A stretch of DNA of 35,774 nucleotides from Ignavibacteriales bacterium (GTDB lineage: Bacteria > Bacteroidota > Ignavibacteria > Ignavibacteriales > Ignavibacteriaceae): NCBI GenBank assembly GCA_012517155.1, contig JAAYVN010000052.1:1-35774 (forward strand), in the 5' to 3' direction. A program made the position numbers and the translations under genes. This document shows positions 24,881-33,371 of the stretch, in pieces. The notes beneath the pieces are model-generated. The model did not search any database, had not been told where the DNA came from, and was given only the letters and a program-made list of their open reading frames with translations. Within the stretch, counting starts at the first letter, position 1, and each line of letters begins with the position of its first letter.

Positions 24881-26803
24881 TTATCTCGCCCCGGAAAAAT
24901 ATACTTCCTCTGAATTAGTCGGGTTATTTGAACCCATATCCTCTCTTGAAATTAACACACTTACCGGTTCCACATTACTGAACTGTGGTAAGTCAATAGC
25001 TTCAAAAAATGAATCATTTCCATCGCTTTGTCTTAAATCAATTCCTTTAGTTTCATTAGAAGTCTTGATCCAAAGTCTGAAAACTTTGCCCTGATTCGCT
25101 AAGGGTAGTCCTTTTAATATTAAAAAACCCGTCCTGTTCTCTATATCCATCAGAAGTTTACCGTTGTTTAAACCGGGTGTCTGTTCATTCTTAAGTTCAA
25201 TAATTAGAGTGGTTTCAGATAATAATAAGTTGTCCAGTATTTTCCTGTTGTACACATATTCTCGAACTGATGTTATAACACTTTCGTACTTTTCGTATGC
25301 TCTGTCTGGCAGATAATTAATCTTTTGAGAAATGTCGGACAAGCTGGATTGCAAAATAAAAAACAGCCCGATAATCATTATAAGTAATAATGCAATTCCC
25401 CCCCCAATTAAATAATCGATGTTCCTAATCCCTGTATTTGTTTTGTATACAACCTTTTGGTGATCTTTCTTTTTTTGATTTTCTGTCACATTATTTATTC
25501 TCTCCCCCGGGAACATACTATCTATATCCTCTGGATCTTTGTAGTCTAAAATAAATTGCGATTTATCTTCTTTTGCAAAAAGTTCAAGTTGTCCCTCATA
25601 GTATTTTTGGGACTCCAGCATTATATCTTCCTCTTCCTTGCTTAACTCCTCACGCGTATCTTGAATTTTTTTATCGAATACTCCTACTTCTTCTAATGGT
25701 TTTTCCAATTCTCCTTCTTCATCTTTTTGCTCCTCTTCTATCGGTTTTAATTCTTCTGATGTAGTTTCCTCCCCATTACCATTTGAATCTTCTGTTTCTG
25801 GAGCTTCTTCAAGTTGCTTCTCGCTTAAAACTTCTTCAACTTCCTCCTCTTTCTTTATAATGTCTTCAGGTTCTTCATTTTTCCGACTGACATCAGTGGA
25901 TACCTCGACTTCAGTCTCCTCCCCCTTATCTACTTCCTCTTTCGTGTAACCCTCTGTTCCGCTTTGTTCACTTACTACTGTCTTGTATATCCGGGCCAAT
26001 TTTTTCGCAATTCTTATCTTCACTTCCCTTGTTGGTTCTGCAACTTCAATTATTACACTTAATAAGGCTATCAATCTCTGATATTCTGCAAGGCATCTTA
26101 AATCCTCATGTGAGAGATCTGTCAAACTTAGCTTTATTTCTGTTTGCTCTTCTCGGTTTAGTGATCCAATGGCAAATGAAGGAAGTAAATCCGAGTACTT
26201 GCTCTCTTCAGTTCTCTCAATCCCTTCCGGTGTCCCCTTGAAATTTTCCTCTAGCTTTTCAATCGCATTTTTTATTTTACCCCGGACTGTCTCAACTGGA
26301 ATTTTTAGAGATTCTGCTATTTCATCATTTGTTAACCCCCCATAGAAAGCCAGCAATAATACATGCCCCTGTGCTTCTGTTAAATTATTTATTGCTTCTA
26401 AAACTTTTTCTTTATAATCAATTGCTTGCTGGTACTCCATGCTCTCGGAATTCTCAAGTATGGAGGGTAATATGTATTTTTTTTCATATTCATCGTCATA
26501 TGGCACTTTGTTATATTCTTCTGATCTGTAACGCCTTACAAAATCAATCGAGAGTAACCGTGTTAACGACACCAGATAAACAAAAGGATTGATTTTGTCT
26601 GTATTAATGATCTGAGCATTTTTCCAGATTATAATGAAGATATCTGCTAACAGTCTTTCCGAAGTTGAAATGTCATTCAACACTTTTTGGATAACCGAAA
26701 ATAACAATGGTGAATATCTGTTATATATCACCTCCAACGCTCTTTTATCGTAGTTTGCTATTAATCCAAATAGTTCTTTGTCTTTTAGTCCTGATATACT
26801 CAT
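24881..26803 (-). CDS. ECF sigma factor fused to an RskA-type anti-sigma factor in one membrane-spanning protein
   Basis: The 640-residue open frame is uninterrupted. Residues about 10-95 match sigma-70 region 2 (LLADIFIIIWKNAQI; PFVYLVSLTRLLSIDFVRRY). Residues 130-190 match region 4 with its helix-turn-helix (LTEAQGHVLLLAFYGGLTND, IAESLKIPVETVRGKIKNAI). Residues 200-265 resemble the cytoplasmic anti-sigma domain of RskA (LLPSFAIGSLNREEQTEIKL). A Glu-rich linker (about 280-440) leads to one membrane segment (463-485, GGGIALLLIMIIGLFFIL) and a periplasmic RskA C-terminal domain (GLPLANQGKVFRLWIKTS; SVLISREDMGSNNPTNSEEV). The ATG at 26803 is preferred over GTG 26827. It is last in an operon after GH18, 40 bases away. 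Normally sigma and anti-sigma are separate proteins; what signal it senses is unknown. Confidence 0.88.
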   Translation of the reverse strand: MSISGLKDKELFGLIANYDKRALEVIYNRYSPLLFSVIQKVLNDISTSERLLADIFIIIWKNAQIINTDKINPFVYLVSLTRLLSIDFVRRYRSEEYNKVPYDDEYEKKYILPSILENSESMEYQQAIDYKEKVLEAINNLTEAQGHVLLLAFYGGLTNDEIAESLKIPVETVRGKIKNAIEKLEENFKGTPEGIERTEESKYSDLLPSFAIGSLNREEQTEIKLSLTDLSHEDLRCLAEYQRLIALLSVIIEVAEPTREVKIRIAKKLARIYKTVVSEQSGTEGYTKEEVDKGEETEVEVSTDVSRKNEEPEDIIKKEEEVEEVLSEKQLEEAPETEDSNGNGEETTSEELKPIEEEQKDEEGELEKPLEEVGVFDKKIQDTREELSKEEEDIMLESQKYYEGQLELFAKEDKSQFILDYKDPEDIDSMFPGERINNVTENQKKKDHQKVVYKTNTGIRNIDYLIGGGIALLLIMIIGLFFILQSSLSDISQKINYLPDRAYEKYESVITSVREYVYNRKILDNLLLSETTLIIELKNEQTPGLNNGKLLMDIENRTGFLILKGLPLANQGKVFRLWIKTSNETKGIDLRQSDGNDSFFEAIDLPQFSNVEPVSVLISREDMGSNNPTNSEEVYFSGAR

Positions 26804-26843
26804 TATAGTTATCTTTTTAAATCTCACTTGCAGCAGAATTAAT

Positions 26844-28328
26844 CTACTTCAATATAAGCATTTTTTTCTGACTCGAATAACTTTCAGTTGTAAGCTGATA
26901 GATATATAATCCTGACGGAAGGTCTCCTGAATTGAATACTTTGTTATACTTTCCGGGAATTTGTCTCTCATTTACAATTGTCTCAATCAGTCTCCCGGCT
27001 ATATCGTAAATGCGTAACTTGACATTACTTTCCTTAATAATCGTATATGAAATTCTTGTCTCTGGATTAAATGGATTGGGATAATTTTGATATAATCCAT
27101 ATTCCTGATTGTTTATTTCCAACTCACCTTTTTCCACACTGGTAACTGGCGTATAAAACCTTCTGTAGAGTTCATTCCATAGTTCATTCCTCCCCTTGTC
27201 ATATCCTAATGCCCACATTCCAACCCCCTTGTAGTTCTTAGACTGGGCTAAACCATATTTCACTCCCAAACTTGAATCATTATCAAACCAGACCTGATAC
27301 CAACTTGTGTCATTATTTTGCCACCTGTACCATGGTACTTGGTAATTAGTTGCCCACAGTAATCCGTAAGTCTGGGAATTTGGTTGATCAGTAGTAAATC
27401 TCGTTGAACTTACATATTGTATTACGGAAGAGTTTATCCCATTTGTTCTGGTAAGCCATTTGCATCCGAAATATGGCACTCCTAATATCAGTTTATGAGG
27501 CATAGTAGATGTTGGACTTGCATACTGCGTGTTTACTGTATTATATATGTTATAACTGCCCCCCAAATAAGGTGCAGATGGCCCTGAATTAGTGCTCCAG
27601 CTGCCGTAAAAATCATAACCCATAATAAACACATAATCACATGCATCCACCAAACCCTGAAGTTTCCAGCTACTCCAGTTAACTGCCGGTCCGGCAAATG
27701 AAATCTCTGCCGTTGGAACCGTTGCTTTTATAAAAGTTGATAAATCCGTCATAAAACCGTTTATCACATCGCCTCTGTCAGAAGTCAGAAGAGATTCAAA
27801 ATCAATATTAATTCCATCAAGCGAATACTGTTGCATCCTGGACAGTACATTATTGAAAAAAGTCTGCTTCACACTTGGGTTTGTTAGTATTGTGTGGATT
27901 TCACTCCCGGTAAAGTTCACAACTGTTAATATTACCTTTACTCCGTTCGTATGAGCAGTGTTGATAACATCTGTCCATGGCCAGTAACTCGGATTGGATA
28001 AAACCCCACTTTCATTTACAGTAAAATCAAATGCAGCTATATGAGTTAATATATCATATCTAAGATATGCTTTGGCAGTCTGATACTCCCAGTCGGGAAG
28101 ATATCCAAATACTGAAGCTCCTACTTTTTTACTTTTGTCAAACTGCAGCGGTATAATATCTCTTCCCTCAATATCAAACTCGCTGGGCTCTTTTGAGAAC
28201 CGGGAATGTTCTTCGTACTCCATTGCATGTATAGATTTATACTCTTGTCCGCATACCAGAATATTTAATACTATTACCATTACGATACTCAGGTACTTTT
28301 CCATTCCTGCCATCTTTTTCTTTTTCAT
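26844..28328 (-). CDS. T9SS-secreted GH18 family glycoside hydrolase (chitinase/SleL-like)
   Basis: The 494-residue protein has an N-terminal hydrophobic signal (SIVMVIVLNILVCGQ). A GH18 barrel occupies about 68-390, with YLPDW (strand 1), ILTVVNFTG, the catalytic DGINIDFES (acid E178; Asn at the middle Asp as in SleL/YaaH spore-cortex and peptidoglycan-type members), FIMGYDFYGSW and VWFDNDSSLGVKYGLAQSK. The C-terminal 80 residues form a T9SS type A sorting domain (YQNYPNPFNPETRISYTI, ending KKMLILK), so it is exported to the cell surface or medium. The substrate could be chitin or other GlcNAc polymers. It starts 2 bases after the BtuF-like stop; an alternative start is the internal ATG at 28313. 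Confidence 0.88.
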   Translation of the reverse strand: MKKKKMAGMEKYLSIVMVIVLNILVCGQEYKSIHAMEYEEHSRFSKEPSEFDIEGRDIIPLQFDKSKKVGASVFGYLPDWEYQTAKAYLRYDILTHIAAFDFTVNESGVLSNPSYWPWTDVINTAHTNGVKVILTVVNFTGSEIHTILTNPSVKQTFFNNVLSRMQQYSLDGINIDFESLLTSDRGDVINGFMTDLSTFIKATVPTAEISFAGPAVNWSSWKLQGLVDACDYVFIMGYDFYGSWSTNSGPSAPYLGGSYNIYNTVNTQYASPTSTMPHKLILGVPYFGCKWLTRTNGINSSVIQYVSSTRFTTDQPNSQTYGLLWATNYQVPWYRWQNNDTSWYQVWFDNDSSLGVKYGLAQSKNYKGVGMWALGYDKGRNELWNELYRRFYTPVTSVEKGELEINNQEYGLYQNYPNPFNPETRISYTIIKESNVKLRIYDIAGRLIETIVNERQIPGKYNKVFNSGDLPSGLYIYQLTTESYSSQKKMLILK

Positions 28329-28330
28329 TA

Positions 28331-29119
28331 TTACTTAAAATCAGACATTATTATTTTCAGCTGATCTAGTCCCTCAGTTAAAGCTGCAATTCCGGGTTGT
28401 AAAATAACAGATGAATCAATATCATATACTCTCCCGGCTTTCCCTGCATTTGTGTTTAGCCAGTCATTCTTCTTCATATATGTATCCATGTTGTTTTCTT
28501 CTCCACACCAGGAAACAATAATAATATCAGGATTTCTTACTAATATCTCCCCCATATCTGCAACTCTGTCTTTGGCTTTCCGCTGCCCCTTGAATTCAGG
28601 GAATATGTCATCTCCTCCGGCTATTTCTATAAGCTCGCTGATAAATGTATTCCCTACAACTTTAGGTTCGTCCCACTCTTCAAAATAAACTTTTGGTCTG
28701 TTTTTCGATTTGGCAGTTTTTGATCTTACACCTTCCATCTTCTTTTCAATTGAAGCGATAAGTTTTGTTACCTCTTTATTCCTGCCTACAATATTCCCTA
28801 CTAAAAGCATAGCATTAAGTATCTCTCTTATTGAATGCTGATTGTTGGCTACTACATTGTAACCGGCTTGTATTAACTTTTTTGTAAGATTGGCTTGTAC
28901 GTCCGAAAATGTGAATATCAAATCCGGATTTAACTCGGCTATCATTTCAAAATTCGCATCAAGAAAAGTACCAACTACCGGTTTTGTTTCTTTTGCTATA
29001 CCCGGTCGCTTAGTGTATTCACTTATTCCTACTATTCTCTCGTCTTCTTCAAGAGCATAAAGTAGTTCCGTTGTCTCTTCAGTTAAGCAAATGATTCTTT
29101 CAGGATATGTGTTTTTCAT
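28331..29119 (-). CDS. BtuF-like substrate-binding protein without a signal peptide
   Basis: This 262-residue protein has the two-lobe helical-backbone binding-protein fold of the BtuF/FepB family (PERIICLTEETTELLYALEE, RIVGISEYTKRPGIAKETK, MIAELNPDLIFTFSDVQAN, VYFEEWDEPKVVGNTFISEL and PDIIIVSWCGEENN). Family members bind vitamin B12, heme or Fe-siderophores for ABC importers in the periplasm. Here the N-terminus (MKNTYPERIICL) has no hydrophobic signal, so it appears cytoplasmic, and no permease or ATPase gene is adjacent. The ligand is therefore unknown; signal-less cobalamin-binding relatives are annotated in other genomes. Its ATG overlaps the stop of the preceding NYN gene. Confidence 0.82.
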   Translation of the reverse strand: MKNTYPERIICLTEETTELLYALEEDERIVGISEYTKRPGIAKETKPVVGTFLDANFEMIAELNPDLIFTFSDVQANLTKKLIQAGYNVVANNQHSIREILNAMLLVGNIVGRNKEVTKLIASIEKKMEGVRSKTAKSKNRPKVYFEEWDEPKVVGNTFISELIEIAGGDDIFPEFKGQRKAKDRVADMGEILVRNPDIIIVSWCGEENNMDTYMKKNDWLNTNAGKAGRVYDIDSSVILQPGIAALTEGLDQLKIIMSDFK

Positions 29120-29592
29120 TTTTTTTCTCCAAATAACTTTTCAAACTCATTCTTGTAATTATTCAATTCGTTAATCTTAATATTCTCATCATTCTTCAAA
29201 TTCTTAGAGTTAATTTTACTCCCCTCAACTCGTCTGTAAAACTCTTCGGATAAAAGAACTTCACACGAACATACCTTCGCAAATCCTGTAACCTCATTAT
29301 CCGATGATATCACAACTAAATTTCGTGGGTTTCTGGATTCACTGATGTCCCTTTTAATAATCTCGTCAGCAGGTCGCGCATCAGAGTATTTAATCATTAT
29401 TCTGGCCGATCTTACTCCCTCACCTCTAAAACCGTCCAAATATAACGTAACCTTTCCTCTGTTTCCGGTAAAATAGTTCTCCAGGTATCTTACTATTCCC
29501 GCCCTGGCTTCCGATTTCTCATTCTTTTGCAATAATTTTAGTTTCGGAATTTTCCCTATTAAGTTATTACCGTCTATTAAGTACTCTTTCAT
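29116..29592 (-). CDS. YacP/Rae1-like NYN (PIN-fold) ribonuclease
   Basis: The 158-residue protein has the NYN/YacP pattern of acidic residues: YLIDGNNLIGKIPKLK (Asp at about residue 7), KVTLYLDGFRGEGV, IKYSDARPADEIIKRDISE and LVVISSDNEVTGFAKVCSCE. In Bacillus the YacP relative Rae1 is a ribosome-associated endoribonuclease that cuts mRNA in the A site; this role is from family knowledge. The last 40 residues are Asn/Lys/Glu-rich and probably flexible. It is the first gene of NYN - BtuF-like - GH18 - sigma/anti-sigma; no promoter matching the group consensus is visible upstream. Confidence 0.8.
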   Translation of the reverse strand: MKEYLIDGNNLIGKIPKLKLLQKNEKSEARAGIVRYLENYFTGNRGKVTLYLDGFRGEGVRSARIMIKYSDARPADEIIKRDISESRNPRNLVVISSDNEVTGFAKVCSCEVLLSEEFYRRVEGSKINSKNLKNDENIKINELNNYKNEFEKLFGEKK

Positions 29593-29687
29593 TCCTGCTC
29601 AAGTATTTTTCCACTTCAATTAAGTGCGGATTGTAAAAATGAATTTTGTAATTATGTTAAAAATATTAACTTATAAAAATAACTTTT

Positions 29688-29774
29688 TTAATTCGAAATT
29701 AATAATCTTTTTACCAGTTTATTCAGGGTATTCTGCAATCTTCGGATTTTGTTGTCGACGTAAACTCTATCCAT
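29688..29774 (-). CDS. Possible 28-residue basic small protein downstream of the LptD-like gene
   Basis: An ATG at 29774, 13 bases after the LptD-like stop, opens a frame reading MDRVYVDNKIRRLQNTLNKL followed by VKRLLISN and a stop. It is amphipathic and basic, with a coiled-coil-like leucine spacing. There is no good Shine-Dalgarno sequence. It may be chance; the rest of the 195-base gap has no visible gene. Confidence 0.2.
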   Translation of the reverse strand: MDRVYVDNKIRRLQNTLNKLVKRLLISN

Positions 29775-29787
29775 AAAATTCAGTTTA

Positions 29788-32328
29788 CTACCTTCCGCTG
29801 AAGAATTGATCAGACTTTGTCAGCTTTAAATCCTGAAGGTGTGGCGCTTTGACTTTGATTTCAAACCTGTAGCCCGTATACATTCCAAGTGGATTCCATG
29901 TAAAACTCATCGTCCAGCAGTGCAAATCCCTTGTTACCATTACTTGTGGTGCGGAAAACTGCTTGTTTTCTATATCATAACTACCTGTCACACTAAACTT
30001 CCAACTCTTCGTTAAATTAAAATTTAAGTTCCCGCTTATATTGGAATACTTGCTTGTCATATCAGGAGTCGGTTTGCTCAGATTATAATTGTAATTCAGT
30101 GCTATTGACCATGGTATTGAGAAATCAGCTTCTTCTGTTTCATATAATCCCCTGTATGAACTGCTGCTCACCACATATTCATCCTCAAATTCTTCTGCTG
30201 TTTCTTCCCCCTCTCTTTCCTCTGGTTTTAGCTTCTCCCCCGATATCGAAGTTGAGATTGCAAAATTAAAGTTCTTTAACCTAAGCCAGCCTTGCCCCCC
30301 CACGTGTGCTAATCTGTTTACCTCCCCTACTCCCTTAACATACTCATAAAGTGAATAAGTTGATGAACCTGAAAAACTCAGATACTCCCCTATCTGCGTA
30401 TTGTATCCTATATTCAAATCCGAAAATTTCAAACTGTCTGCGGCAAAATTGTAATTCATTGATGCCCGCAGGTTTAGTAACTGTATTTTCTTCTCCTTTG
30501 ATGTCGTATCAGTTGGATCCGCTTTAGTCTTCATTTCAAATGTATTCTGTAAACTCAAATTCATACTCTGCGATTCATATGAGGAAGCTCCGCCAAATAA
30601 TTCTCTCTCAAACTTGTTATACATTATTCGCTCTCCCTTCGAATTAGTATAATAATCGTAGTAACCCCACCCTTCCTTCGAAAAATCAGGTTGAAAACTA
30701 TATGAAATTGTTGGTTGTAATATATGCCGGAATGCTGCTATTCCCATAGTATTCGGTTGAACTATTCCGTAAATCTTTGTCGAAGCACTTAATCCGGTTG
30801 TAAAAGTCCTTACAAAATTAATTTCATTCTTATCATTTGTTATCAACGAATCTGTGTTACTGTTCGGATTGTACCTCGACTCTCTCGTTATCCGCTTATT
30901 ATACCATAACTCCTGATAACTGAAATTTGGTGTTATGTTTATAAAACCGATTTTTGGAGATGCACTTAAAGACACATTGTGCCTCACTCCTCCCCTTATC
31001 GTCAAATCCCCTTCTCTTTTTAATCGCCTGTTTGAAAATTGTCCGTTATAACTTAAACCAATAGCTTCGTACCACTTCTCTTCAGATACCGTTCCTTTCG
31101 ACTTGAAAGGATAAAAATGCGACTTGCTGAATGTTATATTTGGTAAGTATTCATCAATAACATCATCTTCCAGATTCTGGTTCCTTCTGTAATTAACTGA
31201 TAAAGACGTTCCGGATTCTTCCCAGTTCTTGTAATATGTAGCACTCGAATTTATATCCTTGTTCATTAATTCATCTATATTCGTACTGGTATTCTGAAAG
31301 TAACTCCCCGTTACAAATTGTAAATTAGCATCAAATCTTGAAGTGGGTGTTATTGTCTGATTATGAACCAGATAAAGCCTCCAGTTCTTTGTCTCATTAT
31401 AATCTGGATCTGTCTTCTCTCCCTGATGCAAATCCGAAAAACTCCCCTCAAATGTACCACTGTATGAATACCTTTTTGAGTATCTGAAACGTGAATCTAA
31501 ATTATATCCCCCCTTTAGAAAATAATCCGCCGTAAGACTTAAATCCATATAATCATTTATCGCCCAAAAATACCCGAATCTCGAAAAGTACCTCCCATAT
31601 CCTGCTCTGTCACCAAATGCCGGGGTGATTATTCCCGACCGCCTCCCCGACTGTATCGGAAATACCGCAAAAGGTATTGGGATTGGAAATGGTACATCTC
31701 CGAACGCAAGAAATATCCATTTCCCTATTACCTGTTCCTTTTGCACCATCTTCATTTGCTGACCAAAAAAATAATAATGAGGATGATCAAGCGTACACGT
31801 CGAATAAACTCCTTTCTCAATAAAAAATGTTTCTTTATCCACCTTTTTTATCTTTGCACCTGAGTATGCTGCTTCATCTTCTTTTGTCTTTGCATATGTA
31901 ATATAACCCCTTTGCGTTTTGAAATTATATCTCATCATATTCCCCTTGTACTCATCCCCCTTATCTAACATAACCGGCAATTCATCCAACTTCCCCTCAG
32001 TCGTATCACTCTCCCTGCCAAAAGCCTCTATGCTGCTCGTTCCAAAATCTACATTGATAATTCCGCTCTTAAGTTCCGTATCCTTGTACTTTAAATATCC
32101 GCTTCGGTATATATCCATCTTTTTATTATTTATAAAGAATATAATAGAATCAACTGAAGACGCATAAATTACCGAATCAATATCACTCTTTTCCTCAACA
32201 CTATCCGCCATTACGGTTAGACTGTCTCCTGGCATAACAGTTGCACTCAACAACGTATCCGTTGCCTCTTGAGCAGAAATCGATCCCGCTAAAACCAATA
32301 CAAATACAACTATTACTTTTCGGAACAT
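29788..32328 (-). CDS. lptD: LptD-like LPS-assembly outer-membrane protein
   Basis: The 846 residues have a signal peptide (MFRKVIVVFVLVLAGSISAQ), a periplasmic OstA-like N-terminal region (about 45-205, TCTLDHPHYYFFGQQMKMVQ) and a large beta-barrel with the family signature FPIPIPFAVFPIQSGRRSGI, ITPAFGDRAGYGRYFSRFGY and FLKGGYNLDSRFRYSKRYSY. LptD inserts lipopolysaccharide into the outer leaflet of the outer membrane; known Ignavibacteria/Chlorobi homologs share this pattern. The second half is Tyr/Ser/Asn-rich strands. No LptE is adjacent. It lies 8 bases after the ROK kinase gene, so they share a transcript. Confidence 0.85.
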   Translation of the reverse strand: MFRKVIVVFVLVLAGSISAQEATDTLLSATVMPGDSLTVMADSVEEKSDIDSVIYASSVDSIIFFINNKKMDIYRSGYLKYKDTELKSGIINVDFGTSSIEAFGRESDTTEGKLDELPVMLDKGDEYKGNMMRYNFKTQRGYITYAKTKEDEAAYSGAKIKKVDKETFFIEKGVYSTCTLDHPHYYFFGQQMKMVQKEQVIGKWIFLAFGDVPFPIPIPFAVFPIQSGRRSGIITPAFGDRAGYGRYFSRFGYFWAINDYMDLSLTADYFLKGGYNLDSRFRYSKRYSYSGTFEGSFSDLHQGEKTDPDYNETKNWRLYLVHNQTITPTSRFDANLQFVTGSYFQNTSTNIDELMNKDINSSATYYKNWEESGTSLSVNYRRNQNLEDDVIDEYLPNITFSKSHFYPFKSKGTVSEEKWYEAIGLSYNGQFSNRRLKREGDLTIRGGVRHNVSLSASPKIGFINITPNFSYQELWYNKRITRESRYNPNSNTDSLITNDKNEINFVRTFTTGLSASTKIYGIVQPNTMGIAAFRHILQPTISYSFQPDFSKEGWGYYDYYTNSKGERIMYNKFERELFGGASSYESQSMNLSLQNTFEMKTKADPTDTTSKEKKIQLLNLRASMNYNFAADSLKFSDLNIGYNTQIGEYLSFSGSSTYSLYEYVKGVGEVNRLAHVGGQGWLRLKNFNFAISTSISGEKLKPEEREGEETAEEFEDEYVVSSSSYRGLYETEEADFSIPWSIALNYNYNLSKPTPDMTSKYSNISGNLNFNLTKSWKFSVTGSYDIENKQFSAPQVMVTRDLHCWTMSFTWNPLGMYTGYRFEIKVKAPHLQDLKLTKSDQFFSGR

Positions 32329-32336
32329 CGGAAAAA

Positions 32337-33299
32337 TTATTTCTTATAAAACACGAGTGCGGAAGCTCCCTTTATTCCCGCATCATTCTTAAGTTTAGCT
32401 GGCATTACCCTAACTCTTGGTGCTAACGATTTTAACACCCTTTCCCTTGCCGTTTTTTCAATCGCTTCAAACAACCGTTTTCCAAAACCAGCCACCCCTC
32501 CCCCAATAATAATTGTTGTTACATCAAGAATATTACATACCGTAGCTAATGCACATCCTAAATTATTTCCTACATCATTAATTACACTTATCGCAAACTC
32601 ATCTTCTGACTCTGCAGCCATGCTTATGATCTTTGGCGTCAATAAATCCAGATCATTCTCCAAAATCTCATAAATCTTTGATTCCTTCCTGCTCCCCAAT
32701 AACTCCCTTACATCATCAATTAAATAATTAATCCCCGTATATGCCTCTATGCATCCGTACGAACCACAATTACATCTCTTTCCATTCATATTAATCGTAA
32801 CATGTCCGATCTCTCCGGCACCACCAGTCTCACCTCGATACAGCTTCCTGTCAAAAATTAATCCTCCCCCAACCCCGGTCCCCAATGTAACCATTACAAA
32901 TGAGTTGAACAATTTCCCTGTACCAAAAATTAATTCCCCAAGCGCTGCCGTATTTGCATCGTTCTCAACAAAAGTCTTTATCCCTGTCTCTTTTTCAATA
33001 ATCCTTCCCAGATGTACCTTTCCCCATCCCCGGATATTTGGCGGATTTTCAACCGTCCCCTTTTTTATCGATATGATTCCGGGCGATCCCACTCCAATTC
33101 CCGATATTTTATACTTCTCATCCTTCGAAAGTTCTCTTATTCCCTTTAAAATTTGCTTTATCACAGCTTTTGGACCTTCGTCAGCTTTTGTCTCCAAAGC
33201 CATCTTTCTGACGATTTTCCCGGCTTGTGATACAATCCCAAATTTAATGCTGGTCCCCCCAAAATCTACCCCGATTGCATACTTCTTTTTATCCGGCAT
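32337..33299 (-). CDS. ROK-family sugar kinase (glucokinase-like)
   Basis: The 320 residues begin with the phosphate-binding AIGVDFGGTSIKFGIV. The catalytic Asp lies in VENDANTAALGEL (D114). The ROK signature GGAGEIGHVTINMNGK is followed by CNCGSYGCIE, giving the CxCGxxGC zinc ligands (C176, C178, C183) and the substrate-binding His/Glu. TLGTGVGGGLI and IIIGGGVAGFG complete the ATP-binding region. The substrate is probably glucose (or N-acetyl sugars/fructose), feeding glycolysis and consistent with the amylase elsewhere in the window. It is the first gene before lptD. Confidence 0.92.
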   Translation of the reverse strand: MPDKKKYAIGVDFGGTSIKFGIVSQAGKIVRKMALETKADEGPKAVIKQILKGIRELSKDEKYKISGIGVGSPGIISIKKGTVENPPNIRGWGKVHLGRIIEKETGIKTFVENDANTAALGELIFGTGKLFNSFVMVTLGTGVGGGLIFDRKLYRGETGGAGEIGHVTINMNGKRCNCGSYGCIEAYTGINYLIDDVRELLGSRKESKIYEILENDLDLLTPKIISMAAESEDEFAISVINDVGNNLGCALATVCNILDVTTIIIGGGVAGFGKRLFEAIEKTARERVLKSLAPRVRVMPAKLKNDAGIKGASALVFYKK

Positions 33300-33330
33300 A
33301 CTATTCCTATAATTAAATAATCATAATTTA

Positions 33331-33371
33331 CAAAAATACAAATTTACTAACTTATATTAACTAAATAACAA
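33331..33371 (-). promoter_or_regulatory. Candidate promoter of the ROK kinase-lptD unit
   Basis: Two overlapping minus-strand -7 boxes, TAAATTTG (33346-33339) and TATTTTTG (33338-33331), match TAnnTTTG. The first is preceded by TTG (33371-33369) at 22 bases, slightly longer than usual. Transcription would start 30-40 bases before the ATG. Confidence 0.35.

Noticed and set aside
24881-26803. A frameshift or misassembly joining two separate genes
   Set aside because: The frame is continuous, the domain order is logical (sigma, inhibitor domain, linker, membrane helix, sensor domain), and no stop/start overlap is seen at the junction.
32749-33312. A 187-codon plus-strand open frame
   Set aside because: It lies wholly opposite the ROK kinase gene, whose motifs are clear; the proline-rich reading is a shadow of the real gene.
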